A model generated the notes under the pieces. That model saw only the letters and a list, made by a program, of their open reading frames with translations. It ran no database searches and was not told the origin of the DNA. The position numbers and the translations under genes were made by a program. Positions 26,368-35,043 of a stretch of 64,000 nt of DNA are shown here, piece after piece. This DNA is from Pseudobdellovibrio exovorus JSS (lineage in GTDB: Bacteria; Bdellovibrionota; Bdellovibrionia; Bdellovibrionales; Bdellovibrionaceae). The stretch spans positions 992,001 to 1,056,000 of the forward strand of contig NC_020813.1 in the NCBI RefSeq assembly GCF_000348725.1. Reading direction: 5' to 3'. Position 1 is the stretch's first letter. The number at the start of each line of letters is the position of its first letter.

Positions 26368-27479
26368 AAGTATTTAATACGAGCGTAAAGTGGGAAGTGA
26401 TCTGCCGCGCCTGACTTTTCTATAGAGTCAAATCGTTTAGGACTCCCTTGTGTATCCGTATTCATAGATGTTTTTACGATTTGGATAGAGTCTGGAATTA
26501 ATTCAAAACCCACAGTTTTTAAATTGTTCGAGAAAACTAAAATATCAAGAAATGACCATGTGCCTTTATAATTATAAGACCCCACGCAGTGTTTACAGCC
26601 AACAAGGTGCGAAACTTGTCCCGCTTGAGTCATTTGATTTTTGAAATAACCATGAGTTTCCTCTTCCGAGGCGATGATATTTAAGTCACCACCGAAGACA
26701 ACAGCACGCCCTTGTTTTTGGTATTTCAACATTAGATTTTTAGCAAAATCAATGGCTTGAGCTCTCCATTCAGTGGGGTTGGACTGTGAAGGAAAGTGGG
26801 CTGTTAAGAAAGTGATATTCTTTCCGTTAGGGGCTTTGACAACAACCTCCAGGATTCCGCGCGAGCGTTTGGCCCATTTAAGTTGTTCTGGGTTTTTGTC
26901 TTTGTAAGGAATAAGATGTAACTTTTCTTTTCCCACTTGTGGGAATTTAGAAATGAAAGCGGGATCAATACCGCGTAGATCGGGACCTTCAATAAGAACA
27001 ACTGTTTTATATCCTAAATCTGATAGGGGACCATTAACAAATTGTTTCAGCACACGCAGGTTTTCAACTTCTGTTAACATAATGTTATCAGGTCCACGTC
27101 CTTGATCCGTGAAACGGATGACGTGGTTTAAATTACGCATTTTAGCTTCTAAAGCCTCGTCGCTCCAGTCGAATTCAAAACATTGTTTTCTATAGAAGTT
27201 GTTTTTGACCGACTTACAATAGTCTTGAACCTTTTTTTGATTTTTATCTTTTAAAGGCAGGTAGCTAAAGTCTTCTGTTCCTTCATCGTGTTGAGTATCG
27301 AAAAGATTCTCTACATTATAGGTCATAATTGAAATTTCATTTTCAGACTTAGCAACAGATTGCTGTGAAATTAGAACTGACGAGTTCTGATTCGTATCAA
27401 CCGAAGGGGTCGATTTACAGCTAACGAAGAAGAAAAAAGAAAGGATGGATAAGGATAAAATTTGGATAAGTTTTTTCAT
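26364..27479 (-). CDS. Endonuclease/exonuclease/phosphatase-family lipoprotein
   Basis: A 371-residue lipoprotein (lipobox FFVSC near residue 21, then Lys) of the EEP (DNase I-like) superfamily. Motifs in order: ISIMTYNVENLFDTQ with the metal-binding Asn/Glu, LTEVENL, FLTAHFPSQSN, VVFGGDLNI, and SGAADHFPLYARI with the catalytic Asp-His. Such envelope-anchored EEP proteins could cut extracellular nucleic acid or hydrolyse phosphoesters. A nuclease feeding on prey DNA is plausible in a predator but is only inference. The gene overlaps the methyltransferase gene at the 3' end by 4 bases. The pseudouridine synthase gene ends 9 bases upstream of its start. Confidence 0.87.
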   Translation of the reverse strand: MKKLIQILSLSILSFFFFVSCKSTPSVDTNQNSSVLISQQSVAKSENEISIMTYNVENLFDTQHDEGTEDFSYLPLKDKNQKKVQDYCKSVKNNFYRKQCFEFDWSDEALEAKMRNLNHVIRFTDQGRGPDNIMLTEVENLRVLKQFVNGPLSDLGYKTVVLIEGPDLRGIDPAFISKFPQVGKEKLHLIPYKDKNPEQLKWAKRSRGILEVVVKAPNGKNITFLTAHFPSQSNPTEWRAQAIDFAKNLMLKYQKQGRAVVFGGDLNIIASEEETHGYFKNQMTQAGQVSHLVGCKHCVGSYNYKGTWSFLDILVFSNNLKTVGFELIPDSIQIVKTSMNTDTQGSPKRFDSIEKSGAADHFPLYARIKYF

Positions 27480-27488
27480 ATCGTGAGC

Positions 27489-28385
27489 CTAGAAAGGCTT
27501 TTGGGGAATGTCAAAATCTTCATTTAAATTGAAACGGAGGCGTTGTATGCCCCAGTTAAATTGCAATTCGCACGCTCTCAGAGCGATTGCATTAGGTTTG
27601 TAGGGGTGTTGACCGCCATAGAGGTGATCGCCTAGGACTGGAGCTTCTGAATGGGACATTTGAGCACGGATTTGGTGTGTACGTCCGGTCAAGAGGTTGA
27701 TCTTAACCCAAGTGAGTTCCGATGATATGGACTTCTGATCTAGAATCTCTAATTCGCAAAGGGCCGCATTTTCTACAACAGAGTCACTGAGCTTTTTGGG
27801 TGCACGAGGTGAGGGAATCATATAGTGGAGCAGTCGTGCAGGTAAGCTTCGCTTACTTTCAACGATGGCCACGTATTTTTTCTCGATATTGCGCTCTTGC
27901 AATTGGATATTAAAACTTTTCACGAAGTTATTATTCTTAGCGTAGACAATAAGTCCTTCGGTTAAAGTATCAAGGCGATGTGTAATAAAAAGAGGAATTC
28001 CCAAATCGAAAGAGAGCTGGGAAAGAGCATTTTCAATTTTATTATCCACGGAGGGGTGGCTGGGGATACCTGAAGGTTTATTTAAGACAACGAGATCTGT
28101 ATTTTCGTAGATAACCAATGAACGCCAATTATAGTTGCAGTTGTATCGACGAGGTTTTGTGTGCACACGAAAGAGCGAGTTTTCAGCAATGACTTCATTC
28201 TGTTCTTGACGGATATTGTTGACGTAAACCGCACCTAATTTGAGCAGAGAGTGAGCCTCTTCCGCCTCTAGGTTTAGCAAATCAAACATTATTTCAGTTA
28301 TGGAGCCCGACTTAGGGTTGTAAAAGTGTTTAACCCCATATTCGAATCCCTGCGAGCTGACGGATGTGCCCTCATTTTGTGACAT
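27489..28385 (-). CDS. RluA-family pseudouridine synthase
   Basis: A 298-residue RNA pseudouridine synthase. An N-terminal S4-like region (EAHSLLKLGAVYVNN) is followed by VVLNKPSGIPSHPS and the catalytic loop FITHRLDTLTEGLIVYAKN, with the essential aspartate in HRLD. LTGRTHQIRAQMSH and LGDHLYGG complete the RluA pattern. Target uridine cannot be told. I use the ATG at 28385; an in-frame GTG at 28400 is possible, and the AAAGG next to the ATG is too close to be a good ribosome-binding site for it. The EEP lipoprotein gene follows after 9 bases. Confidence 0.9.
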   Translation of the reverse strand: MSQNEGTSVSSQGFEYGVKHFYNPKSGSITEIMFDLLNLEAEEAHSLLKLGAVYVNNIRQEQNEVIAENSLFRVHTKPRRYNCNYNWRSLVIYENTDLVVLNKPSGIPSHPSVDNKIENALSQLSFDLGIPLFITHRLDTLTEGLIVYAKNNNFVKSFNIQLQERNIEKKYVAIVESKRSLPARLLHYMIPSPRAPKKLSDSVVENAALCELEILDQKSISSELTWVKINLLTGRTHQIRAQMSHSEAPVLGDHLYGGQHPYKPNAIALRACELQFNWGIQRLRFNLNEDFDIPQKPF

Positions 28386-28448
28386 ACCTTTGATTAGCAC
28401 AGTGTATCGTTTGATTTCAAGATCTTAACAATTCTACAAAAAACATTC

Positions 28449-29141
28449 ATGATCATCAGAATGGACGATTCATTAATACAGTGTCTTTGGCACAGTAAAG
28501 AGACACTGGCCTGTCTGACTCCTTATGCGTATCAGCCTATATGGATTTACACTTTTTTAGTGGTCATGATGCTGTTATCTGCGATTGGACTGCCTTTTCC
28601 TGAAGAAGCAACATTAGTCAGTGTGGGCGTTTTAGCTTATATGGGATCAAATCCAGATAAGTATCCGCCGCCGTATGAAGGAGCTCCGCATGTACATGCG
28701 GAGACTGCTGCGATAGTTGCCTTTCTTATTGTCTGGTTATCTGACTTTTGGGTTTATGGTGTCGGGCGACTTTTTGGTCGACGTATTTTTGAATGGAAGC
28801 CGATTAAGTCAGTTTTATCAGAAAAAAATCGTCTACGCATTGAAGAGTGGACTCAAAAGTACGGAGCCTATGCTTGTGGAATCTTTAGATTCACTCCGGG
28901 GATTCGCTTTCCCGGCCACTTAGCCTGTGGGATGTTGAAGTTTCCAGCATGGAAGTTCCTCGTGATTGATGGGATTGCGGCTCTAATTTCAGTGCCAACG
29001 CAGATCTTATTACTGGCTTATTATGGCGACCATATTTTGTATTATCTAAAGCAATTCAAAATCGGCGTTTTGATTGTCCTTGTGATTCTTGGCTTATACT
29101 TTCTTTATAAAAAATACTTCGCTAAAAGAGCGGTCGCTTAG
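28449..29141 (+). CDS. DedA-family membrane protein
   Basis: A 230-residue polytopic inner-membrane protein of the DedA/SNARE-associated family, members of which are lipid (undecaprenyl-phosphate or phospholipid) flippases. Motifs: IGLPFPEEATLVSVGVLAY with the membrane-embedded acidic residues, and the central FRFTPGIRFPGHLACGML with the conserved arginines. An in-frame ATG at 28461 is an alternative start. The C-terminal codons and stop lie in a hairpin shared with the convergent gene (see 29131). Confidence 0.85.
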   Translation: MIIRMDDSLIQCLWHSKETLACLTPYAYQPIWIYTFLVVMMLLSAIGLPFPEEATLVSVGVLAYMGSNPDKYPPPYEGAPHVHAETAAIVAFLIVWLSDFWVYGVGRLFGRRIFEWKPIKSVLSEKNRLRIEEWTQKYGAYACGIFRFTPGIRFPGHLACGMLKFPAWKFLVIDGIAALISVPTQILLLAYYGDHILYYLKQFKIGVLIVLVILGLYFLYKKYFAKRAVA

Positions 29142-29148
29142 GCGACCG
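29131..29148. other. Perfect hairpin carrying both stop codons in its loop
   Basis: CGGTCGC - TTAG - GCGACCG, a seven-base-pair GC-rich stem with a four-base loop. The loop TTAG is at once the TAG of the DedA gene and the reverse complement of the TAA of the convergent His-rich gene. No long T tract follows on either side, so termination strength is uncertain. Confidence 0.6.
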
Positions 29149-30199
29149 AACTGTTCGTAGCTAGATCTTTTTCTGAAATTTCAAAACAGATGTTCAAAGA
29201 TGAAGAGGTTTTTACTTTTCCTCCGGCACTGTTAAACCAGAAGATTTTTTCATAACCTTCAAATGCGCCGAAAAGTTCTTCACGCATCTTGAATAACAAT
29301 CCACTGTGTGAACCCAGTAACCAATCCATTTGGGCTTGATGAAGAGCTTCCTCTTGATCATGTTGGTTGAAGTTCGCTAGGAAAGAGGTCGGCAGATTCT
29401 CAATAAGACGGCAAGCATTGTGACTGTACTGGTGGAAGTACTGTTGTAGAGGTTCGACAAAATGCTTTTCTGTGCGTTGGTCCGCGTCTTTATGTGAATG
29501 GAATTGGTGTTGCAGTTTGGTGAAGTGCCAGTATAAAAGCGCGTCGTTAACAGTGTAATCCGCTTTTGGTAGATAGTCAGAAATTGAATCACAAGTGACG
29601 GACTCGTAAGAACTGTCTTCAACGTGAGCATTATGATCTACGGCCATGATTGAACGCAAATGGAATAGGAACGAGTAAAAACAAATCAGTTTTTCTGAAA
29701 AGTTTTCGCTAAAGTGTACAGAAAAGTTGTAAATCAGCGGAGTCGAAATTTGCGCTTCAAAATCAGCAATCAAATCTAGTGCTGGTCGTACTTTTTCAAA
29801 AGAAAATGAGTTTTTATGAAAAGCATTTTCCCAAACTGCAGACATTTGTTTTTCGAAATTTTCAAAGTGAATTTGTTGAGACAGATCTTTCTTTCTGAAG
29901 TTTTTCACACGGGCTGCTGATTTCTGAAAAAGCTCATTATAAGGATTGAACGTCAGATAGGCTTTTTCAGAAAAGCTTCTTTGTTCGGGAGTTAAGTGGC
30001 GGTAGTCCGTCATCTTATGGAAGCAAAGACCTAAGATCGCATCTGTATAGAACTTAAAAGGCGATGCGGGTAAGAAGTTATGAAGATGTTTGGGGTGATG
30101 AGGGTTGGCTAAATCCCAAAAGTGAATTTCGTGTGGCTTTAAAACGCTGCCAGATTTCGTTTTGATGTCGATAACCATTTGAAAAACATCATGTTTCAT
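29138..30199 (-). CDS. Hypothetical His/Phe-rich cytosolic protein
   Basis: A 353-residue protein I do not recognise. It has no signal peptide or membrane helix. It is markedly rich in histidine and phenylalanine (for example NPHHPKHLHNF, KLQHQFHSHKDADQRTEKHF), predicted largely helical, and ends in SEKDLATNSSVA. The start is supported by GAGGAG seven bases upstream of the ATG. Base composition is like that of its neighbours, so recent transfer is not indicated. It might bind metal through its histidines, but there is no recognisable metal motif. The 3' end overlaps the DedA gene by four bases. Confidence 0.7.
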   Translation of the reverse strand: MKHDVFQMVIDIKTKSGSVLKPHEIHFWDLANPHHPKHLHNFLPASPFKFYTDAILGLCFHKMTDYRHLTPEQRSFSEKAYLTFNPYNELFQKSAARVKNFRKKDLSQQIHFENFEKQMSAVWENAFHKNSFSFEKVRPALDLIADFEAQISTPLIYNFSVHFSENFSEKLICFYSFLFHLRSIMAVDHNAHVEDSSYESVTCDSISDYLPKADYTVNDALLYWHFTKLQHQFHSHKDADQRTEKHFVEPLQQYFHQYSHNACRLIENLPTSFLANFNQHDQEEALHQAQMDWLLGSHSGLLFKMREELFGAFEGYEKIFWFNSAGGKVKTSSSLNICFEISEKDLATNSSVA

Positions 30200-30298
30200 A
30201 CCAAACTCCTCAATCGCTAGATCTCTATAGTTTCAGTTCTATACGTTTCTATCGGAATAAAATTGAAACTAGATGAGTCCAGAAGTACACTCGACTAA

Positions 30299-30318
30299 GG
30301 TATAAGTTGGTATAAGTT
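30299..30318. repeat. Tandem decamer, two copies of GGTATAAGTT
   Basis: Two perfect head-to-tail copies in the short upstream region of the TatD gene, 18 bases before the ATG. It could be part of the promoter or an operator. A single GGTATAAGT also precedes the lipoprotein gene at 63201. Confidence 0.5.
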
Positions 30319-30335
30319 GAGGCATAATAGAAGAT

Positions 30336-31124
30336 ATGAAATATATAGACAGCCACTGCCATTGGGCCGATTTACGCTTTCCTCAGACAGATGAAGAGGT
30401 TCAAAGTCTGATGCAGAGGTGTTTAGAAAAAGATATCGACTTTTTCTTGCAAGGCGGGGTTTCGCCTGAAGAGTGGCTACGCCAGATCGAGCTTAAGAAA
30501 AAGTATCCAGAGAATATTGGACTGTGTTTTGGCTTGCATCCTTATTATGTAGCCGACCATCCGGCGGAAGAATGCGAGCGCGCCTTAGATGAATTGGCCC
30601 AGCTTTTACCGCAAGCTATGGCGCTTGGAGAAGCGGGTTTAGATTTTCGGCCACATATTTTAAAAGAATCAGAGGGCCTACAAATTGAAATGTTTGAAAA
30701 CCAAATCGCCTTAGCAAAGACGTTTCAAAAACCTATGGTATTGCATGTGGTTCAAGCCCATGAAAAAGCGTTACAGATTTTCGATATTTGGGGTGCCCCA
30801 GAAAAGCGCGGAATGTTGCATGCCTTTTCCGGTAGTTATGAAACGGCGATGCGCTTTATCGATCAGGGCTTTTTGATCTCCGTTGGCGGAGCTGTGACCT
30901 ACGAGAAAAATAAGAAGCTCCGTGATTGTGTCAGCCGTATGCCTTTGGAGTTTTTACTCTTGGAAAGTGATTCTCCGGATCAGCCGCCGGAGGGTTGGAA
31001 TGGACCGAACGAACCTGTTTCTATTTACTCTGTAGCAGAAGAAATTGGGCTCATAAGAAATATAAGCCCTTTAGAGGTCCTTGAACGGAATACACAGAAC
31101 TTTAAAAGGCTTTTCAGTCCCTAA
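30336..31124 (+). CDS. TatD-family metal-dependent hydrolase
   Basis: A 262-residue TIM-barrel amidohydrolase of the TatD (DNase) family. The first metal motif is DSHCHWAD; GEAGLDF supplies the bridging glutamate; VLHVVQAH and LHAFSGS supply histidines; LLESDSP has the last aspartate. TatD proteins are 3'-5' exonucleases implicated in repair and in D-aminoacyl-tRNA handling. All metal ligands look intact. A poor AGAAG ribosome-binding site precedes the ATG. tcdA follows after 26 bases on the same strand. Confidence 0.85.
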   Translation: MKYIDSHCHWADLRFPQTDEEVQSLMQRCLEKDIDFFLQGGVSPEEWLRQIELKKKYPENIGLCFGLHPYYVADHPAEECERALDELAQLLPQAMALGEAGLDFRPHILKESEGLQIEMFENQIALAKTFQKPMVLHVVQAHEKALQIFDIWGAPEKRGMLHAFSGSYETAMRFIDQGFLISVGGAVTYEKNKKLRDCVSRMPLEFLLLESDSPDQPPEGWNGPNEPVSIYSVAEEIGLIRNISPLEVLERNTQNFKRLFSP

Positions 31125-31150
31125 AGTTTCTGCTATAAAAATCCCACTTT

Positions 31151-32065
31151 ATGCAAACGCCAAATTCTGAAACTAAAGCAGCTGAAGCTACGATTCAAAA
31201 CGTAGTTAATCATTCACCGGTTAATAACATAACTGAGACTAAATACGTTCTGCACAGACGTTTTGATCGTATGGGACGTCTTGTGGGTGACGAGATGATG
31301 CAGAAGTTATTCAACACTCATGTTATGGTGATCGGATTAGGTGGTGTTGGTTCTTGGGCAGCCGAGTCTTTGGCTCGTTCTGGAGTTGGTCGTCTGACGA
31401 TCATTGATTTTGATGAAATTTGTATCACGAATGCCAATCGCCAACTTCACGCTTTACAGGGATTTGTCGGTCATAAAAAATCCAATGTGATGGCTGAGCG
31501 ACTACGTAAAATTAATCCTCAGGCGCGTATTGAATCTTTGCCTCTATTCTATAACAAAGATACTGCAGAAGAAATTTTAACTCTACAGCCAGATTATATT
31601 TTAGATGCGATTGATAACTTAACAGCGAAGACACATCTGTTGAATGAATGTCGTCAACGTGGAATCAAAGTGATTACAAGTGGTGGCGCCTCTGGAAAGA
31701 TGGACCCGACTCGTATCAGTATCGTCGATTTAGCAAAAACACATATTGATCCGTTATCACATTCTGTACGTAAAATTTTACGCCAAGAATATGCCTTTCC
31801 GCGCGGGAAGAATGAACTATTTGATATTCCCTGTGTGTTTTCAGATGAAATTCCAGCGCAACCAATTGAATTGAAGTATGATAACGGACAGGGCTTTAAA
31901 TGTGTTTGTCCACAAGGGGAAATAGATCCTCATGGTTGTTTACATCGCTCGGTTATTTATGGAACGGCTAGTTTTGTAACAGGAGCTTTCGGTTTAGCGA
32001 TGGCTTCGTGGGTGGTTCGTCAAATTACAACTCAACAGGCAGTTGTTGCTCCAGAGGTTTTATGA
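31151..32065 (+). CDS. tcdA: tRNA threonylcarbamoyladenosine dehydratase (TcdA/CsdL)
   Basis: A 304-residue E1-like (ThiF-fold) enzyme that cyclises t6A37 in tRNA to ct6A. Motifs: RFDRMGRLVGDEMMQKL, the nucleotide-binding VMVIGLGGVGSWAAESLARSG, IIDFDEICITNANRQLHAL, and the downstream DAIDNLTAKTHLL and GGASGKMDPTRI that mark the TcdA subgroup. A CVCPQGEIDPHGC stretch lies where these proteins carry their cysteines. The N-terminus has about 35 extra polar residues before the family core. The stop overlaps the ATG of a 50-residue membrane protein. Confidence 0.9.
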   Translation: MQTPNSETKAAEATIQNVVNHSPVNNITETKYVLHRRFDRMGRLVGDEMMQKLFNTHVMVIGLGGVGSWAAESLARSGVGRLTIIDFDEICITNANRQLHALQGFVGHKKSNVMAERLRKINPQARIESLPLFYNKDTAEEILTLQPDYILDAIDNLTAKTHLLNECRQRGIKVITSGGASGKMDPTRISIVDLAKTHIDPLSHSVRKILRQEYAFPRGKNELFDIPCVFSDEIPAQPIELKYDNGQGFKCVCPQGEIDPHGCLHRSVIYGTASFVTGAFGLAMASWVVRQITTQQAVVAPEVL

Positions 32066-32214
32066 GTTTAATTATATTCTTTGGAATGGCCTTATTTATC
32101 TTTGTATGTGGCTCTATTCTGATTGGAGTTACAATTCGCCACTGGATTCAGCAATCTCGTGAACAAAAACAACTGCGAATCGCTGAAAAAGAAGCCCTTA
32201 AAAGATCTGTTTAA
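32062..32214 (+). CDS. Small single-helix membrane protein (50 residues)
   Basis: A 50-residue protein beginning MSLIIFFGMALFIFVCGSIL: one N-terminal membrane helix and a short basic, helical cytosolic tail (RHWIQQSREQKQLRIAEKEA). The start overlaps the tcdA stop as ATGA, so it should be translated by coupling. The clean hydrophobic/polar division and the coupled start argue that it is real. Function unknown. Confidence 0.6.
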   Translation: MSLIIFFGMALFIFVCGSILIGVTIRHWIQQSREQKQLRIAEKEALKRSV

Positions 32215-32219
32215 AGCAC

Positions 32220-32247
32220 TTGTCATTTGAAAAACTTGTAGTAGATT
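32220..32247 (+). promoter_or_regulatory. Sigma-70-type promoter for the DHS-like gene
   Basis: -35 TTGTCA, 16-base spacer, -10 TAGATT, giving a leader of about 30 bases with the ribosome-binding site CGGAGG eight bases before the ATG. Confidence 0.5.
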
Positions 32248-32284
32248 CGGCCTTTCATTAACAGACCTAACGGAGGCTAAAATC

Positions 32285-33256
32285 ATGTCTATTACTCAGT
32301 TTATTGATCATCACTATCGTCACTTCAATGCAGCAGCTTTGAAAGATGCAGCTAAAGGTTACAAAGAGCTAGTGGATCAACAAAACGGTAAAATGCTAGT
32401 GACACTAGCTGGTGCCATGAGTTCTGCAGAATTAGGACTTTCATTGGCTGAAATGATCAGACAAGACAAAGTTCATGCAATTTCTTGTACTGGTGCCAAT
32501 CTTGAAGAAGACGTTTATAACTTAGTAGCGCACGATCACTATGTGCGTATCCCAAACTATCGTGATTTAACTCCTGAAGACGAACAAAAACTATTGGATC
32601 GTCACTTAAACCGCGTTACTGATACATGTATCCCAGAAGAAGAAGCGATTCGCCGTATCGAAAAAGCAGTTTTAGAAGAGTGGCAAAAAGCTGAAGCTGA
32701 AGGTAAAAGCTATTTCCCACATGAGTACATGTATAAAATTTTACTTTCTGGAAAATTAGAAAAGTACTACCAAATCGATCCAAAAAACTCATGGTTGTTA
32801 GCGGCAGCTGAAAAGAATTTACCAATGGTAGTTCCGGGTTGGGAAGACTCAACTACAGGTAATATCTTTGCTGGTCACTGTATTAAAGGTGATATCAAAA
32901 GTTCACGTACAGTGAAATCGGGTATTGACTACATGATGTACTGGGCTGAGTGGTACATGGCGACGGCTACAAAAAATAAAGTTGGTTTCTTCCAAATCGG
33001 TGGTGGTATTGCCGGTGACTTCCCCATCTGTGTTGTTCCGATGTTATCACAGGATTTAGGTCACGAAGATGTTCCTCTTTGGAGCTACTTCTGTCAGATT
33101 TCAGATTCAACAACATCGTATGGTTCGTACTCAGGCGCGGTGCCAAACGAGAAAATCACTTGGGGTAAATTAGCTATCGATACTCCTAAATACATCGTTG
33201 AAAGTGACGCTTCGATTGTAGCGCCTTTGATGTTCTATTACATCTTAGGTAAGTAG
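32285..33256 (+). CDS. Deoxyhypusine-synthase-like protein
   Basis: A 323-residue NAD-dependent Rossmann-like enzyme of the deoxyhypusine synthase superfamily. MLVTLAGAMSSAELGLSLAEMI, SCTGANLEEDVYNLV, GWEDSTTGNIFAG and the C-terminal ITWGKL...VESDASIVAPL match the family. Bacteria have no eIF5A, and such bacterial homologues are thought to act on free polyamines (homospermidine-type chemistry) or have unknown roles. The stretch aligned to the eukaryotic active site reads QIGGGIAGDFPI, where the eukaryotic enzyme has GGGVVKHHI, so the imine-forming lysine is missing. It is well expressed to judge by its promoter and CGGAGG ribosome-binding site. A terminator follows. Confidence 0.85.
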   Translation: MSITQFIDHHYRHFNAAALKDAAKGYKELVDQQNGKMLVTLAGAMSSAELGLSLAEMIRQDKVHAISCTGANLEEDVYNLVAHDHYVRIPNYRDLTPEDEQKLLDRHLNRVTDTCIPEEEAIRRIEKAVLEEWQKAEAEGKSYFPHEYMYKILLSGKLEKYYQIDPKNSWLLAAAEKNLPMVVPGWEDSTTGNIFAGHCIKGDIKSSRTVKSGIDYMMYWAEWYMATATKNKVGFFQIGGGIAGDFPICVVPMLSQDLGHEDVPLWSYFCQISDSTTSYGSYSGAVPNEKITWGKLAIDTPKYIVESDASIVAPLMFYYILGK

Positions 33257-33287
33257 TTCTGATTTATTTAAATAGGATAGATAAAAT

Positions 33288-33317
33288 GGCCTGTGTGAAC
33301 CACAGGCCGTTTTCTTT
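33288..33317 (+). terminator. Bidirectional terminator after the DHS-like gene
   Basis: Stem GGCCTGTG / CACAGGCC with loop TGAAC, AAAA on the left and GTTTTCTTTTT on the right. It separates the convergent DHS-like and phospholipase D genes. Confidence 0.85.
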
Positions 33318-34778
33318 TTAAAGCTGTTTCTTGATCAGTGGATAGATCAATCGGAAGAAACGGGCATTGGCGCGGTCTCGTTTCTTGGCGACATGAATAA
33401 GGTTATTGAGTTCCGTTTCGCTTAAATCGCTTAATTGCACATTAGATACGGGGCTGCACGTGCTGGATCTAACAAGACAAGAGTTGCGGGCGATGCGACC
33501 GAACTTTTCATCAATATCATGTCTTAAAGCTGTATCACGATAAGCTGGCAGGTTCACAATAAGCCCGACTTCGCGATTAAGATTTTGACTGCGATAATCC
33601 CAGTTAAATGAACCGATATAAAAAGTCTTACCATCAATCAAAGCTAGCTTGGCGTGTAAGGTGTCTGGGCCTTGATACTCATACAAATTCACATTGTGAC
33701 GTAGTGCAAGTTCCCGTGTTTTTTCATACCCTACATGGGCTGCCGAGACGTCGTTAGCCGCCTTAGAATTGGTGTAGAGATTTACGCGTATATTACGCTC
33801 ACGTAGTTGGCGGAAAAGTGATTCCTGCTCTGGGGTGATAACCAAGTAGGGTGTGATTATCGTCACGCTTTCCTGAGCTTGTTGTATGAAGTTATAAAGT
33901 TGGGACGCGATATTGTGCTCAGGTTTGTCCAAATTAGAAGGTTGTGTGCGAACATCATCGTAGAGGAATTCAATAGGGCCGACTTCTGTTGCTAAATTAT
34001 TCCAGTCCTGTGCTTCATAGGCATCGGCGGTTTGTCTGGCTTTAAATGCTTGAATAAATTCATTGATGCGTTCTTCCTCTTGCTGCACCAGCTTGACGTT
34101 GCGTTGGCGAGTGCGCTCACATGACGCCGCATCGGTTTTTCCTGGGCAGCGCAGACGTTTTAATGAAGAGGCTGAGAATTGTCCCAGCGAGGCCGAGCTA
34201 ACGAACTTAGAGTTCCAAAGATCATTAAAGTATTCAGACGCATTATGAATAGAGCGACTTTCTAAAATTAAAGCATCGCTGTCTTCAAAGATAGGTAGAA
34301 TTTTACGCTCGCCAGATCGACCAAAGAAACCATTGGCGATATTGCGACCACCGGAAATCATAGCTTTGTCATCAATGATAAGGCCTTTATCGTGCATGCG
34401 TTTTGTGTAGCGAAGTGGGCGTAGCAAATTGAAGCTGTTGTAGACTTTAATTTCAATATTCGATTTTTTCTCTGGAGTTAAACTAAGAAGCAGGGCTGAC
34501 ATGGTCTGTTTGAGGATGTCGTTATGCATGGCATCCACTAGGATTTTAACTTTTACCCCACGGGCAGCAGCATCACGTAGAATCGCTAGAGTAGAAAAAG
34601 ACAAATAGTCTTTATCAATGGAAAAGTACTGCACCTTGATTTCACTTTGTGCATTTTGTATGTAGTCAAATCGCGCTTGTAAAGAATCCAAGTTACTATT
34701 CAGTAATAGAATCTTGTCCGCGATTGCCGTTGACCCCAACAGAGCCATTCCAAGGAAGAGCAGGATATTTTTTTTCAT
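33318..34778 (-). CDS. Secreted phospholipase D-like protein
   Basis: A 486-residue exported protein with signal peptide MKKNILLFLGMALLGSTAIA. It has the two catalytic HKD motifs of the phospholipase D superfamily: RMHDKGLIIDDKAMISGG in the first half and TLHAKLALIDGKTFYIGSFN in the second. It may be a periplasmic phospholipase, cardiolipin-modifying enzyme or nuclease; the motifs do not decide. I place the start at 34778, where the signal peptide begins, rather than at an upstream TTG at 34811. AAAGGG lies directly against this ATG. The gene faces the DHS-like gene across a shared terminator. Confidence 0.88.
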   Translation of the reverse strand: MKKNILLFLGMALLGSTAIADKILLLNSNLDSLQARFDYIQNAQSEIKVQYFSIDKDYLSFSTLAILRDAAARGVKVKILVDAMHNDILKQTMSALLLSLTPEKKSNIEIKVYNSFNLLRPLRYTKRMHDKGLIIDDKAMISGGRNIANGFFGRSGERKILPIFEDSDALILESRSIHNASEYFNDLWNSKFVSSASLGQFSASSLKRLRCPGKTDAASCERTRQRNVKLVQQEEERINEFIQAFKARQTADAYEAQDWNNLATEVGPIEFLYDDVRTQPSNLDKPEHNIASQLYNFIQQAQESVTIITPYLVITPEQESLFRQLRERNIRVNLYTNSKAANDVSAAHVGYEKTRELALRHNVNLYEYQGPDTLHAKLALIDGKTFYIGSFNWDYRSQNLNREVGLIVNLPAYRDTALRHDIDEKFGRIARNSCLVRSSTCSPVSNVQLSDLSETELNNLIHVAKKRDRANARFFRLIYPLIKKQL

Positions 34779-34849
34779 CCCTTTTGTGTTACAAATCAAG
34801 GGCCAGACCAAAGCTTGTTTATTGCTGTTGAGGCTCAGCAGGGTGTTAC

Positions 34850-34877
34850 TTACATAACAAAGTGCCTATTTATGTAA
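34850..34877. repeat. Inverted repeat in the 34.8-35.0 kb intergenic region
   Basis: TTACATAA and TTATGTAA, perfect eight-base arms 12 bases apart, followed by TTTTTC. It may be an operator or a weak terminator. It lies between the divergent phospholipase D gene and the gene at 35044. Confidence 0.45.
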
Positions 34878-35043
34878 TTTTTCAGAGGAGGAGTTGGATA
34901 AGGTAAATCGGGGTTCGATTCGAATCTCATATTGAGACATTGATCTAGCTCTGAAAGGCGAAGGCGGCAGAGTTCGCAATTATGCTTGCTGAAAAGCACG
35001 GCTTCAAGCCAAAATTAAGCTTGGAATTCACAGCGAGGTAAGT

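Noticed and set aside
34905-34925. tRNA T-arm-like GGTTCGATTCGAATC
   Set aside because: It is a short palindrome; no acceptor, D or anticodon arms can be built around it.
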